Of a stretch of 7,437 nucleotides of DNA, positions 1 through 5,902 are shown in pieces. Every line of letters starts with the position of its first letter. Positions within the stretch are counted from its first letter, which is position 1. The notes beneath the pieces were generated by a model. It was not told the origin of the DNA, ran no database searches, and saw only the letters and a list, made by a program, of their open reading frames with translations. Location of the stretch: assembly GCA_036563895.1 (NCBI GenBank), contig DATCLN010000102.1:1-7437 (forward strand), written 5' to 3'. The translations under genes and the position numbers were made by a program. The stretch is from ZCTH02-B3 sp036563895 (GTDB lineage Bacteria; Bacillota; Bacilli; Paenibacillales; Paenibacillaceae).

Positions 1-373
1 CGGGGCGCTGTTCCATGTGCCGCACGGCGTTTCCAACGCGATGCTGCTGCCCGCGGTGTTCGAGTTCACCAAGGAAGCCGCGTTGCCACGCTTCGCGGAA
101 ATCGCCGCCATTTTCCGTCCGGAGCTGAAGGACGCTTCCGACGCGGAGAAGGCGGATGCGCTCATCCGGGAACTGAAGTCGCTGTGCCATGAACTGAACA
201 TTCCCAATCTCGCCGGCTGGGGGATCGACCGGTCGGAGTTTTATGCGAGGATTCCGAAAATGTGCAACGACGCGCTGGCCAGCGGCAGCCCGGGCAACAA
301 TCCGCGGGTGCCCACCGCCGAGGAGATCGGGGAACTGTACAAGATCTGCTACGATTACAATTTCCATGCGTAG
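1..373 (+). CDS. Iron-containing alcohol dehydrogenase, C-terminal part (5' end outside window)
   Basis: The reading frame is open from base 2 and ends at TAG 371-373, giving the last 123 residues of a group III (iron-containing) alcohol dehydrogenase. These enzymes interconvert an alcohol and an aldehyde in the cytoplasm with NAD(P)H. The first residues read GALFHVPHGVSNAMLLP, the family block whose PHG histidine is a metal ligand (His277 in E. coli FucO, from family knowledge). The end matches the family's closing helices, with a DALASGSPGNNPR segment followed by TAEEIGELYKICYDY. The other metal ligands and the nucleotide-binding domain lie upstream of the window. The gene ends 57 bp before mmsA with no terminator between them, so the two are probably co-transcribed. 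The substrate cannot be told from this part; 3-hydroxypropionate, 1,3-propanediol or a sugar-derived alcohol are all possible. Confidence 0.92.
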   Translation, partial: GALFHVPHGVSNAMLLPAVFEFTKEAALPRFAEIAAIFRPELKDASDAEKADALIRELKSLCHELNIPNLAGWGIDRSEFYARIPKMCNDALASGSPGNNPRVPTAEEIGELYKICYDYNFHA

Positions 374-430
374 GCGGAAAACGGCGATACGGGAACACCA
401 TTATTCGTCCGCGGGGGAGTTGAGCGAGGG

Positions 431-1885
431 ATGAACGGAAAGGGAGAAACGCTGAAAAACTTCGTCGGCGGCAAGTGGGTGCCGGCTTCGACGGAGGCCG
501 CGGATCCGGTCCCGAACCCGGCCACGGGCGAGATCCTGGCCCATGTGCCGATGTCGACGCGGCAGGATCTGGACGCGGCCGTGGCCGCGGCCAAGGAAGC
601 CTGGCGCACGTGGCGCGAGACGCCGGTGCCGCGCCGGGCGCGAATCATGTTCCGGTTCCAGCAGCTTTTGGTCGAGCATTGGGATGAGCTGGCCCGGATG
701 GTCACCACGGAGAACGGCAAAACATACGAAGACGCCTACGGCGAGGTCCAGCGGGGCATCGAATGCGTGGAATTCGCCGCGGGGGCTCCGACCCTGCTCA
801 TGGGCAGCCAGCTGCCCGACATCGCCACGGGCATCGAATCCGGCATGTACCGGTATCCGCTCGGCGTCGTCGGCGGGATTACCCCCTTCAATTTTCCGAT
901 GATGGTGCCCTGCTGGATGTTCCCGCTGGCCATCGTGTGTGGCAACACGTTCGTGCTCAAGCCCTCCGAGCGGACGCCGATCACGGCGAACCGGCTGGCG
1001 GAGCTGCTTCAGGAAGCGGGCCTGCCCGACGGGGTGTTCAACATCGTGCACGGCGCCCGCGACGTGGTGAACGGGCTGCTGGAACATCCGGACGTGAAGG
1101 CCATTTCCTTTGTCGGCTCGCAGCCCGTCGCCGAATACGTGTACAGGACCGCGGCGGCGAACGGGAAGCGCGTGCAGGCGCTGGCGGGGGCCAAGAACCA
1201 CTCCATCGTCATGCCCGACGCGGATCTGGACAACGCCGTCCGCAACATCATCAGCGCCGCCTTCGGCTCCGCCGGGGAGCGCTGTATGGCCTGCGCCGTC
1301 GTGGTCGCGGTCGGCGACATCGCCGACGAGCTGACGGAGCGGCTGGTCCGGGCCGCCAGGGAGATCACGGTCGGCAACGGCTTGAACAGGGAAGTGTTCC
1401 TCGGGCCCGTCATCCGGGATTCGCACAAGGAGCGCACCATCCAATACATCGAAATCGGCGAGAAGGAAGGCGCGACCCTGCTGCTGGACGGCAGAAAGCA
1501 TCCGGCGGCGCAGGGGGAAGGCTATTTCCTGGGGCCGACGATCTTCGACAACGTGAAGCCCGGCATGAAGATCTGGCAGGACGAAATCTTTGCGCCGGTG
1601 CTGTCCATCGTGCGCGCCCGGGATCTGGACGAGGCGATCGAGATCGCGAACCAGTCCGAGTTCGCGAACGGAGCCTGCATCTACACCGACAGCGCCAGCG
1701 CCATCCGCAAGTTCCGCGACAACATCGACGCCGGCATGATCGGGGTCAACGTGGGCGTTCCCGCGCCGATGGCGTTCTTCCCGTTCTCGGGCTACAAGAA
1801 ATCCTTCTACGGCGACCTGCACGCCAACGGCCGGGACGGCGTCGAGTTTTACACCCGCAAGAAAATGGTGACGGCCCGCCTGTGA
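431..1885 (+). CDS. mmsA: CoA-acylating methylmalonate-semialdehyde dehydrogenase (MmsA/IolA family)
   Basis: This 484-residue protein has the usual length for the family and aligns end to end with MmsA/IolA. The family oxidises methylmalonate or malonate semialdehyde with NAD+ and CoA to propionyl-CoA or acetyl-CoA plus CO2, in valine, inositol or beta-alanine catabolism. Visible hallmarks are the oxyanion asparagine in TPFNFP (Asn154), the catalytic Cys285 in GERCMA with the adjacent Arg284, and the typical C-terminus FSGYKKSFYGDLHANG followed by YTRKKMVTARL. The general-base glutamate of hydrolytic aldehyde dehydrogenases is absent (QALAGAKNH at 249-257), as expected for a CoA-dependent enzyme. 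The ATG at 431 puts LKNFVGGKW eight residues in, matching homologues. The Shine-Dalgarno is imperfect: GGGGGAG at 413-419 lies 11 nt upstream. The gene follows an iron alcohol dehydrogenase, which may supply the semialdehyde. Family assignment is firm; the physiological substrate is inference. Confidence 0.95.
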   Translation: MNGKGETLKNFVGGKWVPASTEAADPVPNPATGEILAHVPMSTRQDLDAAVAAAKEAWRTWRETPVPRRARIMFRFQQLLVEHWDELARMVTTENGKTYEDAYGEVQRGIECVEFAAGAPTLLMGSQLPDIATGIESGMYRYPLGVVGGITPFNFPMMVPCWMFPLAIVCGNTFVLKPSERTPITANRLAELLQEAGLPDGVFNIVHGARDVVNGLLEHPDVKAISFVGSQPVAEYVYRTAAANGKRVQALAGAKNHSIVMPDADLDNAVRNIISAAFGSAGERCMACAVVVAVGDIADELTERLVRAAREITVGNGLNREVFLGPVIRDSHKERTIQYIEIGEKEGATLLLDGRKHPAAQGEGYFLGPTIFDNVKPGMKIWQDEIFAPVLSIVRARDLDEAIEIANQSEFANGACIYTDSASAIRKFRDNIDAGMIGVNVGVPAPMAFFPFSGYKKSFYGDLHANGRDGVEFYTRKKMVTARL

Positions 1886-1924
1886 CCGTGCCAACTCGTG
1901 CCCGTGCGCAACGGCGACTGCGCG

Positions 1925-1945
1925 TAACGGACATATAGTCCGTCA
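1925..1945 (+). repeat. Palindromic repeat P1 (ACGGAC-N5-GTCCGT)
   Basis: Perfect 6-bp arms ACGGAC and GTCCGT flank the 5-nt centre ATATA (core 1927-1943, dyad centre 1935). The left flank extends the arm to TAACGGAC; the right flank reads GTCCGTCA. It is the leftmost of four copies. An odd-spaced dyad of this size suits a dimeric helix-turn-helix regulator such as a TetR-family protein, but a dispersed genomic repeat is equally possible. Confidence 0.9.
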
Positions 1946-1975
1946 GAGACCGACAACTTGGCATATCCGAAAATT

Positions 1976-1996
1976 TAACGGACATATGGTCCGTCA
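1976..1996 (+). repeat. Palindromic repeat P2 (ACGGAC-N5-GTCCGT)
   Basis: The arms are the same as in P1, with centre ATATG (core 1978-1994, dyad centre 1986). It differs from P1 at one base of 21, and its perfect TAACGGAC arm also points left. It lies exactly 51 bp from P1, centre to centre. Confidence 0.9.
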
Positions 1997-2014
1997 CAGC
2001 GCCCCGGTGTCCCG

Positions 2015-2029
2015 ATGCAAACGGTTTCA
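2015..2029. promoter_or_regulatory. cre-like catabolite control site at the centre of the palindrome array
   Basis: The bases ATGCAAACGGTTTCA fit the degenerate cre consensus WTGNAANCGNWNNCW at every defined position. cre sites are bound by CcpA with HPr-Ser-P in Bacillota; other LacI-family operators look similar. The dyad axis of the site falls between 2022 and 2023, exactly midway between P1 and P4 and between P2 and P3. It is 130 bp past the mmsA stop and 462 bp before the response regulator start, so it is not in a classic promoter-overlapping position. Binding is inference from the motif. Confidence 0.6.
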
Positions 2030-2048
2030 CGCCGGCCGGGCCGCCTTC

Positions 2049-2069
2049 CAACGGACTGTATGTCCGTTA
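2049..2069 (-). repeat. Palindromic repeat P3 (inverted orientation)
   Basis: Arms ACGGAC and GTCCGT flank the centre TGTAT (core 2051-2067, dyad centre 2059). On the - strand the element reads TAACGGAC-ATACA-GTCCGTTG, so it is inverted relative to P1 and P2. The spacing to P2 is 73 bp, centre to centre. Confidence 0.9.
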
Positions 2070-2076
2070 TTTTTTT
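2050..2076 (+). terminator. Possible intrinsic terminator formed by P3
   Basis: The P3 palindrome extends to a 7-bp stem AACGGAC/GTCCGTT with a TGTAT loop, followed at once by A and seven T residues (2070-2076). This is the form of a modest rho-independent terminator for the alcohol dehydrogenase-mmsA transcript, 165 bp past the mmsA stop. The other three palindromes lack a comparable T-run, so termination would be an added role of this copy. The stem is short and the loop AT-rich, so its strength is uncertain. Confidence 0.5.
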
Positions 2077-2099
2077 GCCAACCTGTCTTCTGCCCATTC

Positions 2100-2120
2100 T
2101 TACGGACCATATGTCCGTTA
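2100..2120 (-). repeat. Palindromic repeat P4 (inverted orientation)
   Basis: Arms ACGGAC and GTCCGT flank the centre CATAT (core 2102-2118, dyad centre 2110). On the - strand it reads TAACGGAC-ATATG-GTCCGTAA, the same core as P2. It lies 51 bp from P3, repeating the P1-P2 spacing. Confidence 0.9.
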
Positions 2121-2196
2121 TCCGTCGAAAGGGTTCAGGTGATCCGGGCGGAAAACAAACACACCGCGGCCCACTGCGACCGCATTCCGAGGGCGT

Positions 2197-2251
2197 GGCT
2201 GGAACAATGCCGCGCCAGCCGGGGAAAACGGAAGCCCCGGTTGTTTCATTC
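2197..2251 (+). other. Two overlapping, mutually exclusive hairpins (possible terminator or leader switch)
   Basis: GGCTGG at 2197-2202 pairs perfectly with CCAGCC at 2215-2220. CCGGGG at 2219-2224 pairs perfectly with CCCCGG at 2235-2240. The two stems share bases 2219-2220, so they compete at their base. The second stem is followed by the T-rich tract TTGTTTCATTC (2241-2251), so it may be a weak intrinsic terminator. There is no known riboswitch signature. It may simply be a second terminator behind mmsA. Confidence 0.35.
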
Positions 2252-2271
2252 TTCCGCCCGCAAATACGAGA

Positions 2272-2299
2272 GAATTTTCAACCAAAAAGCGAAAAATTC
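2272..2299. repeat. AT-rich inverted repeat
   Basis: GAATTTTC at 2272-2279 and GAAAAATTC at 2291-2299 are inverted copies apart from one extra A, separated by 11 nt. The repeat sits in the most AT-rich part of an otherwise GC-rich region, about 200 bp before the response regulator start. That would suit an operator or promoter-proximal site. No regulator can be named. Confidence 0.4.
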
Positions 2300-2407
2300 C
2301 CATTCACCGGGCAACACCGCAGGGATTACATTTATTCTTATGGTAGAAGTCGGAAAAAACAGGCCGCCGCCAACGCCATCGCCATGATCGCAGGAGAAGC
2401 CCGGGTT

Positions 2408-2466
2408 CAGCGTGATCCCGCCACTCAGCGTGACCCCGCAACGGCATAGCGATCCCGCAACGACAT
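2408..2466 (+). repeat. Three imperfect direct repeats before the sensor operon
   Basis: Three units follow one another: CAGCGTGATCCCGCCACT (2408-2425), a 22-base unit at 2426-2447 that begins CAGCGTGACCCCGCAACG, and AGCGATCCCGCAACGACAT (2448-2466). The shared CCCGC core starts at 2417, 2435 and 2454, about 18-19 bp apart. They end 25 bp before the GTG start of the AraC-type regulator. AraC-family regulators often bind direct repeats, so autoregulation is one reading; simple tandem duplication is another. Confidence 0.6.
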
Positions 2467-2480
2467 ATTAAGGGAAGAGA

Positions 2481-2489
2481 GGGGAGGAG
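2481..2489 (+). promoter_or_regulatory. Ribosome binding site deciding the GTG start at 2492
   Basis: GGGGAGGAG lies just ahead of the GTG, with GGAGG ending 4 nt before it. The next in-frame ATG falls inside the receiver domain, after the acidic pocket, so GTG at 2492 is the only start that keeps the LLVVDDE strand. Confidence 0.8.
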
Positions 2490-2491
2490 CC

Positions 2492-4111
2492 GTGTACAAA
2501 CTGCTGGTCGTGGATGATGAGGCCCTGGTCCGGGAAGCCATCCGGGAACAGATGAACTGGCGCAAGCTCGGGTTCGAGTGCATCGGGGACTGCGAAGACG
2601 GCGCGGAGGCGCTCCAGTTTATCGAGCGCCAGCAGCCGGACGTGGTGCTGACGGATATCTACATGCCGTTCATGAACGGCATCGAGCTGGCGCAGGAGCT
2701 GCATCACCGCTACCCGTCGGTGAAGGTGATCATCCTGACCGGATACGAGGATTTCGAATACGCCCAGCAGGCCCTGAGACTGCAGGTCGCGGATTACATC
2801 CTGAAACCGGTTACGGCGGACGAACTGGAGAAAGTGCTGCGCAAGCTGAAAAAGGACATGGATGCCGCCAGGCAGCAAAAGCAGGACTACGAGCAGCTCA
2901 AGCACCAGCTGAAGAAAAGCTGGCCGCTCCTCAAGGAACGGTTCCTGGAGCGGTTCGTCACGTCTCCCATGACGGAACGGGAGAAGAAGGAAAACTTCGA
3001 TTATTTCCGCATCGGCTGGCAAGGCCCCTGGCTGATCGAGCTGGCGATCGGCCTGGACGGGTTCACCGCCGGCGCGCCCCTGTCGCTGTCCGACCAGGAG
3101 CTGCTCCGTTTTGCGGTGTACAACATTACCCAGGAAATTATCGCCAGACGCGATGGGGCGGAGGTGTTCCGGGATCGGGAGAACCTGGTGCTCGTCCTGC
3201 TCTCCGGCGAAGACGCGGACCGGCTGCGGGAGGACGCCATGGAGTCGGCCGAAGAAATCCACCGGACGGTGACTTCGCTCCTGCCGGTCAGGATTTCCAT
3301 CGGCATCGGCCACCCCTGCGAATGGGCCGGGAATGTCCTGCTGGCCCATCAATCCGCGGTTTCCGCCCTGGATTACCGGTATGTGACCGGAAGAAACGAG
3401 ATCATCCGGATTTCGGACATGGAACGGATCAGCCGTCCGTCCCTGCTGTCCGTTTTCCCCGTCCAGCGGGAACTGGTCACGAAGCTGAAGACGGGAACGC
3501 CGCGGGAAATGGAAGAGTGGATCGAAGGGCTGTTCGCCGCGTTCCGGGCGCACGTGTTTCCCATCGACTCGTGCCGCCTTTGCGTGCAGCAGATCGTCCT
3601 GACGCTGACGCAGACGCTGTATGAACTCACCGGCAACGTCGGCGAGGAGCTCGGAGACGCGGGGAGCCTCCTGTCCGAAGCCGGCCGCCTGGCCTCGCTG
3701 GATGAGATGGAAGCGTGGCTGAAGGCCCTTTGCCTGAAAGCCGTGGCGGTGATCGGCGGCATCCGGGAGGACCACAACGCGCTGCAGATCGACAAGGCGA
3801 AGGAATATGTGCGTCGGCGCTATTCGGACCCGGATCTGTCCCTCAACGAGGTCGCCCGGCACGTGTCCATCAGCCCCAGCTATTTCAGCAGCCTGTTCAA
3901 GCGGATGACCGGCAAGACCTTCGTGGAATATCTCACCGAGGTGCGGATGGAGAAGGCCAGGGAACTCCTCAGGCTGACCTCCATGCGAACCTACGAAATC
4001 GCCTACGCCGTGGGGTACAGCGATCCCCACTATTTCAGCAGCGCGTTCAAGAAGCACACGGGGGACACCCCGACGGATTATCGCGCCAGGATTCTGGCGG
4101 GGAAAGCGTGA
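2492..4111 (+). CDS. AraC-family response regulator (YesN type)
   Basis: This 539-residue cytoplasmic transcription regulator has three parts. Residues 1-120 are a CheY-like receiver: acidic pocket Asp8/Asp9, phosphoacceptor Asp55 in LTDIYMP, switch Thr83 and Lys105 in LKP are all present, so it should be phosphorylatable. Residues 110-150 are rich in charged and heptad-like residues and may form a coiled-coil linker. Residues of about 155-310 resemble the degenerate GGDEF-like middle domain of YesN proteins, with RISIGIG at 267-273. Residues 433-535 carry two helix-turn-helix motifs of the AraC/XylS type, the second containing IAYAVGYSDPHYFSSAFKKH. It starts with GTG. The kinase gene follows after 6 bp, so it is almost certainly its partner. 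Such regulators usually activate sugar uptake and glycan-use genes; the adjacent ABC transporter is the obvious candidate target. Confidence 0.95.
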   Translation: MYKLLVVDDEALVREAIREQMNWRKLGFECIGDCEDGAEALQFIERQQPDVVLTDIYMPFMNGIELAQELHHRYPSVKVIILTGYEDFEYAQQALRLQVADYILKPVTADELEKVLRKLKKDMDAARQQKQDYEQLKHQLKKSWPLLKERFLERFVTSPMTEREKKENFDYFRIGWQGPWLIELAIGLDGFTAGAPLSLSDQELLRFAVYNITQEIIARRDGAEVFRDRENLVLVLLSGEDADRLREDAMESAEEIHRTVTSLLPVRISIGIGHPCEWAGNVLLAHQSAVSALDYRYVTGRNEIIRISDMERISRPSLLSVFPVQRELVTKLKTGTPREMEEWIEGLFAAFRAHVFPIDSCRLCVQQIVLTLTQTLYELTGNVGEELGDAGSLLSEAGRLASLDEMEAWLKALCLKAVAVIGGIREDHNALQIDKAKEYVRRRYSDPDLSLNEVARHVSISPSYFSSLFKRMTGKTFVEYLTEVRMEKARELLRLTSMRTYEIAYAVGYSDPHYFSSAFKKHTGDTPTDYRARILAGKA

Positions 4112-4117
4112 GCGGCC

Positions 4118-5902
4118 ATGGCCAGGTTGCGGTTTCGGTTTCGCAGCATCCAGACGCACATGGTGCTGGCGTTCACCCTCCTCATCCTCATCACGATCCT
4201 GGCGATGAGCATCGCTTCCTATTACATGACCAAGGAAGCGGTGAAGTCCAACGCGCAGGTGTACACGGCGGAGCTCGTCAACCAGGTGAACAACAACATC
4301 CGCGCCTACGTGAACGGCATGAAGGACATGGCCGAGCTGGCGGCCGGCAGCTATGTCATCCAGAACTTCCTGTCCGTCGAGGCGTTCGCGGATCCGGAGG
4401 AAGAACTCTATTACAAGGAAATCATCTCCGATTTCCTGGGGTCCATGATGGTTTCGCGGACCGACATTTCGTCCGTCAGCATTTTCGGCTACAACGGCCA
4501 GTTCGTGTCCGGAAACCGGGACCTGGAGCTCAATCCCCACATCGATCCGACGGCGCTGGACTGGTTCCGAAGCGCCCGGGAAGCGGCGGGGCAGCACGTC
4601 ATTTCGCCGCCGCACGTGCAGCCCGTTTTCAAGGACCGCTATCCGTGGGTGGTCTCCCTCAGCCTCGAGCTGTCCGGAAAGGACGGCACGAAGCTGGGCG
4701 TTTTGCTGATCGATCTCAATTTCAGCGTGCTGAACGACATGCTCCGGGACATCCATCTGGGTCCGAGGGGCTATTTGTTTATTGTCGACGCCGACGGCAA
4801 CATCGTCTATCATCCGCAGCAGCAGCTGATCTACAGCGGTCTGAAGACGGAACTGATCGAGCGGGTGCTCGAGACGGGGAGCGGCATCTTTACCGGCGAG
4901 CAGGACGGCAACCGGCGCATGTACATCGTCAAGGACTCCGGCTTCGGATGGAAGATCGTGGGGGTCGCCTATGAAAACGAGCTGGTGGGCAACCAGCGCC
5001 AGATCCAGCTGTCCATTTTTCTCCTGGGCATCGCCTGCATCGTGATCGCCGCCGCGCTGTCGCTGTTTCTGTCGCGGCGCATCATCCAGCCCATCAAGCG
5101 GCTACAGAAATCCATGCAAGAAGTGGAAAAGGGCAACTTCGACATCCACGTGCCGGTGTCGGGAACGTTCGAGACGAGCAAGCTGGCGCACGCCTTCAAC
5201 ATCATGGTAAGCAAGATCCGGGAGCTGATGTGGCAGATCGTCCAGGACCAGGAGCAAAAACGGAAAAGCGAACTCAACGCCCTGCAGGCGCAGATCAATC
5301 CCCATTTTCTCTACAACACCCTGGACTCCATCATCTGGATGGCCGAATGCAACCGGACCCGCGAGGTCATCCAGATGACGTCGGCGCTGGCCAAGCTGTT
5401 CCGCGCTTCGATCAGCAAGGGGGAAGAACTGGTGCCCGTGGAAACGGAAATCGTCCACATTGAAAACTATTTGAAAATACAGAAAATGCGGTACAAAAAC
5501 AAGCTGGACTATCAAATCGACGTGGACGACTCGCTCAAGCACTACCAGACGATCAAGGTCATCCTGCAGCCCATTGTGGAGAACGCGATCTACCACGGCA
5601 TCAAAAAGAAAAAGGGCCCCGGCCTGATCACCATCACCGCGCGGGAGGAAGGGAAGGACCTGATCCTGCGGGTGTCGGACAACGGCATCGGCATGGACCG
5701 GGACACGCTGCGCGCGCTGCTGGAACCCGCGCCCCCGGGGCGCGAAGGGAGAGGCGTCGGCGTGCGCAACGTGCACGAGCGGCTGCAGCTCTATTTCGGG
5801 AAATCCTACGGCTTGTCCTTTGAAAGCACGCCCGGCGAGGGAACCACCGCGTACATCCGCTTTCCCAAAATTCCGTCCGCGATGGGAGGGGAGAGCGCAT
5901 GA
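4118..5902 (+). CDS. Sensor histidine kinase, YesM/LytS type, with HAMP and extracellular sensing domain
   Basis: This 594-residue membrane kinase has a transmembrane helix at about 15-36, an extracellular region at about 37-297 with the size and pattern of a double-Cache sensor, a second helix at about 298-318, and a HAMP linker at about 319-372. The His_kinase domain holds the phosphorylated His396 in QINPHFLYNTLD, and a HATPase_c domain follows. The ATP site shows the N-box QPIVENAIYHG (Asn489), DNGIG (Asp521) and GRGVGVRN (544-551), so all catalytic parts are intact. The start ATG at 4118 lies 6 bp after the regulator stop and has only a weak Shine-Dalgarno, consistent with translational coupling. 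It overlaps the binding-protein gene by 4 bp. I infer that it phosphorylates the upstream regulator. Its signal may come from its own extracellular domain, the binding protein, or both. Confidence 0.95.
   Translation: MARLRFRFRSIQTHMVLAFTLLILITILAMSIASYYMTKEAVKSNAQVYTAELVNQVNNNIRAYVNGMKDMAELAAGSYVIQNFLSVEAFADPEEELYYKEIISDFLGSMMVSRTDISSVSIFGYNGQFVSGNRDLELNPHIDPTALDWFRSAREAAGQHVISPPHVQPVFKDRYPWVVSLSLELSGKDGTKLGVLLIDLNFSVLNDMLRDIHLGPRGYLFIVDADGNIVYHPQQQLIYSGLKTELIERVLETGSGIFTGEQDGNRRMYIVKDSGFGWKIVGVAYENELVGNQRQIQLSIFLLGIACIVIAAALSLFLSRRIIQPIKRLQKSMQEVEKGNFDIHVPVSGTFETSKLAHAFNIMVSKIRELMWQIVQDQEQKRKSELNALQAQINPHFLYNTLDSIIWMAECNRTREVIQMTSALAKLFRASISKGEELVPVETEIVHIENYLKIQKMRYKNKLDYQIDVDDSLKHYQTIKVILQPIVENAIYHGIKKKKGPGLITITAREEGKDLILRVSDNGIGMDRDTLRALLEPAPPGREGRGVGVRNVHERLQLYFGKSYGLSFESTPGEGTTAYIRFPKIPSAMGGESA

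Larger units (their letters stand above)
1886..2491. other. 606-bp non-coding regulatory region with a symmetric palindrome array
   Basis: No convincing gene lies here. From left to right it holds four palindromes with a cre-like site between the inner pair (1925-2120), a possible terminator at the third palindrome, two overlapping hairpins (2197-2240), a locally AT-rich stretch with an inverted repeat (about 2262-2345), three direct repeats (2408-2466) and the Shine-Dalgarno of the response regulator gene. The promoter of the sensor operon should be in the second half. The best sigma-A candidate I see is TTCACC at 2303-2308 with TACATT 18 bp downstream at 2327-2332, only four of six matches in each box, so I do not list it as a feature. 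Confidence 0.8.

Noticed and set aside
401..1894. A 497-codon open frame on the - strand opposite mmsA
   Set aside because: It mirrors the codon structure of mmsA in GC-rich DNA, is rich in Arg, His, Asp and Gly without any recognisable domain, and mmsA on the + strand is unambiguous.
1925..2120. A CRISPR array
   Set aside because: There are only four copies, in two opposite orientations, with unequal spacing (51, 73, 51), and no cas genes nearby.
1925..2120. A transposon end or MITE
   Set aside because: The dyad extends only to the palindromes and not to the spacers. I see no target-site duplication and no transposase. A dispersed repeat remains possible and is noted under the array finding.
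1986..2449. Overlapping + strand open frames (1986-2387 and 2015-2449) in the intergenic region, with the peptide TD(C/H)MSVI repeated every 17 residues
   Set aside because: No Shine-Dalgarno precedes either start, and composition does not look coding. The repeated peptide arises because the palindromes are 51 bp (17 codons) apart; the same TD(H/Y)MSV pattern appears on the - strand, which points to the DNA repeat as its source.
2468..4813. A 781-codon open frame on the - strand across the regulator and kinase genes
   Set aside because: The two + strand genes have complete, well-conserved domains. The antisense frame is a by-product of G/C-biased third positions and shows no domain or motif.
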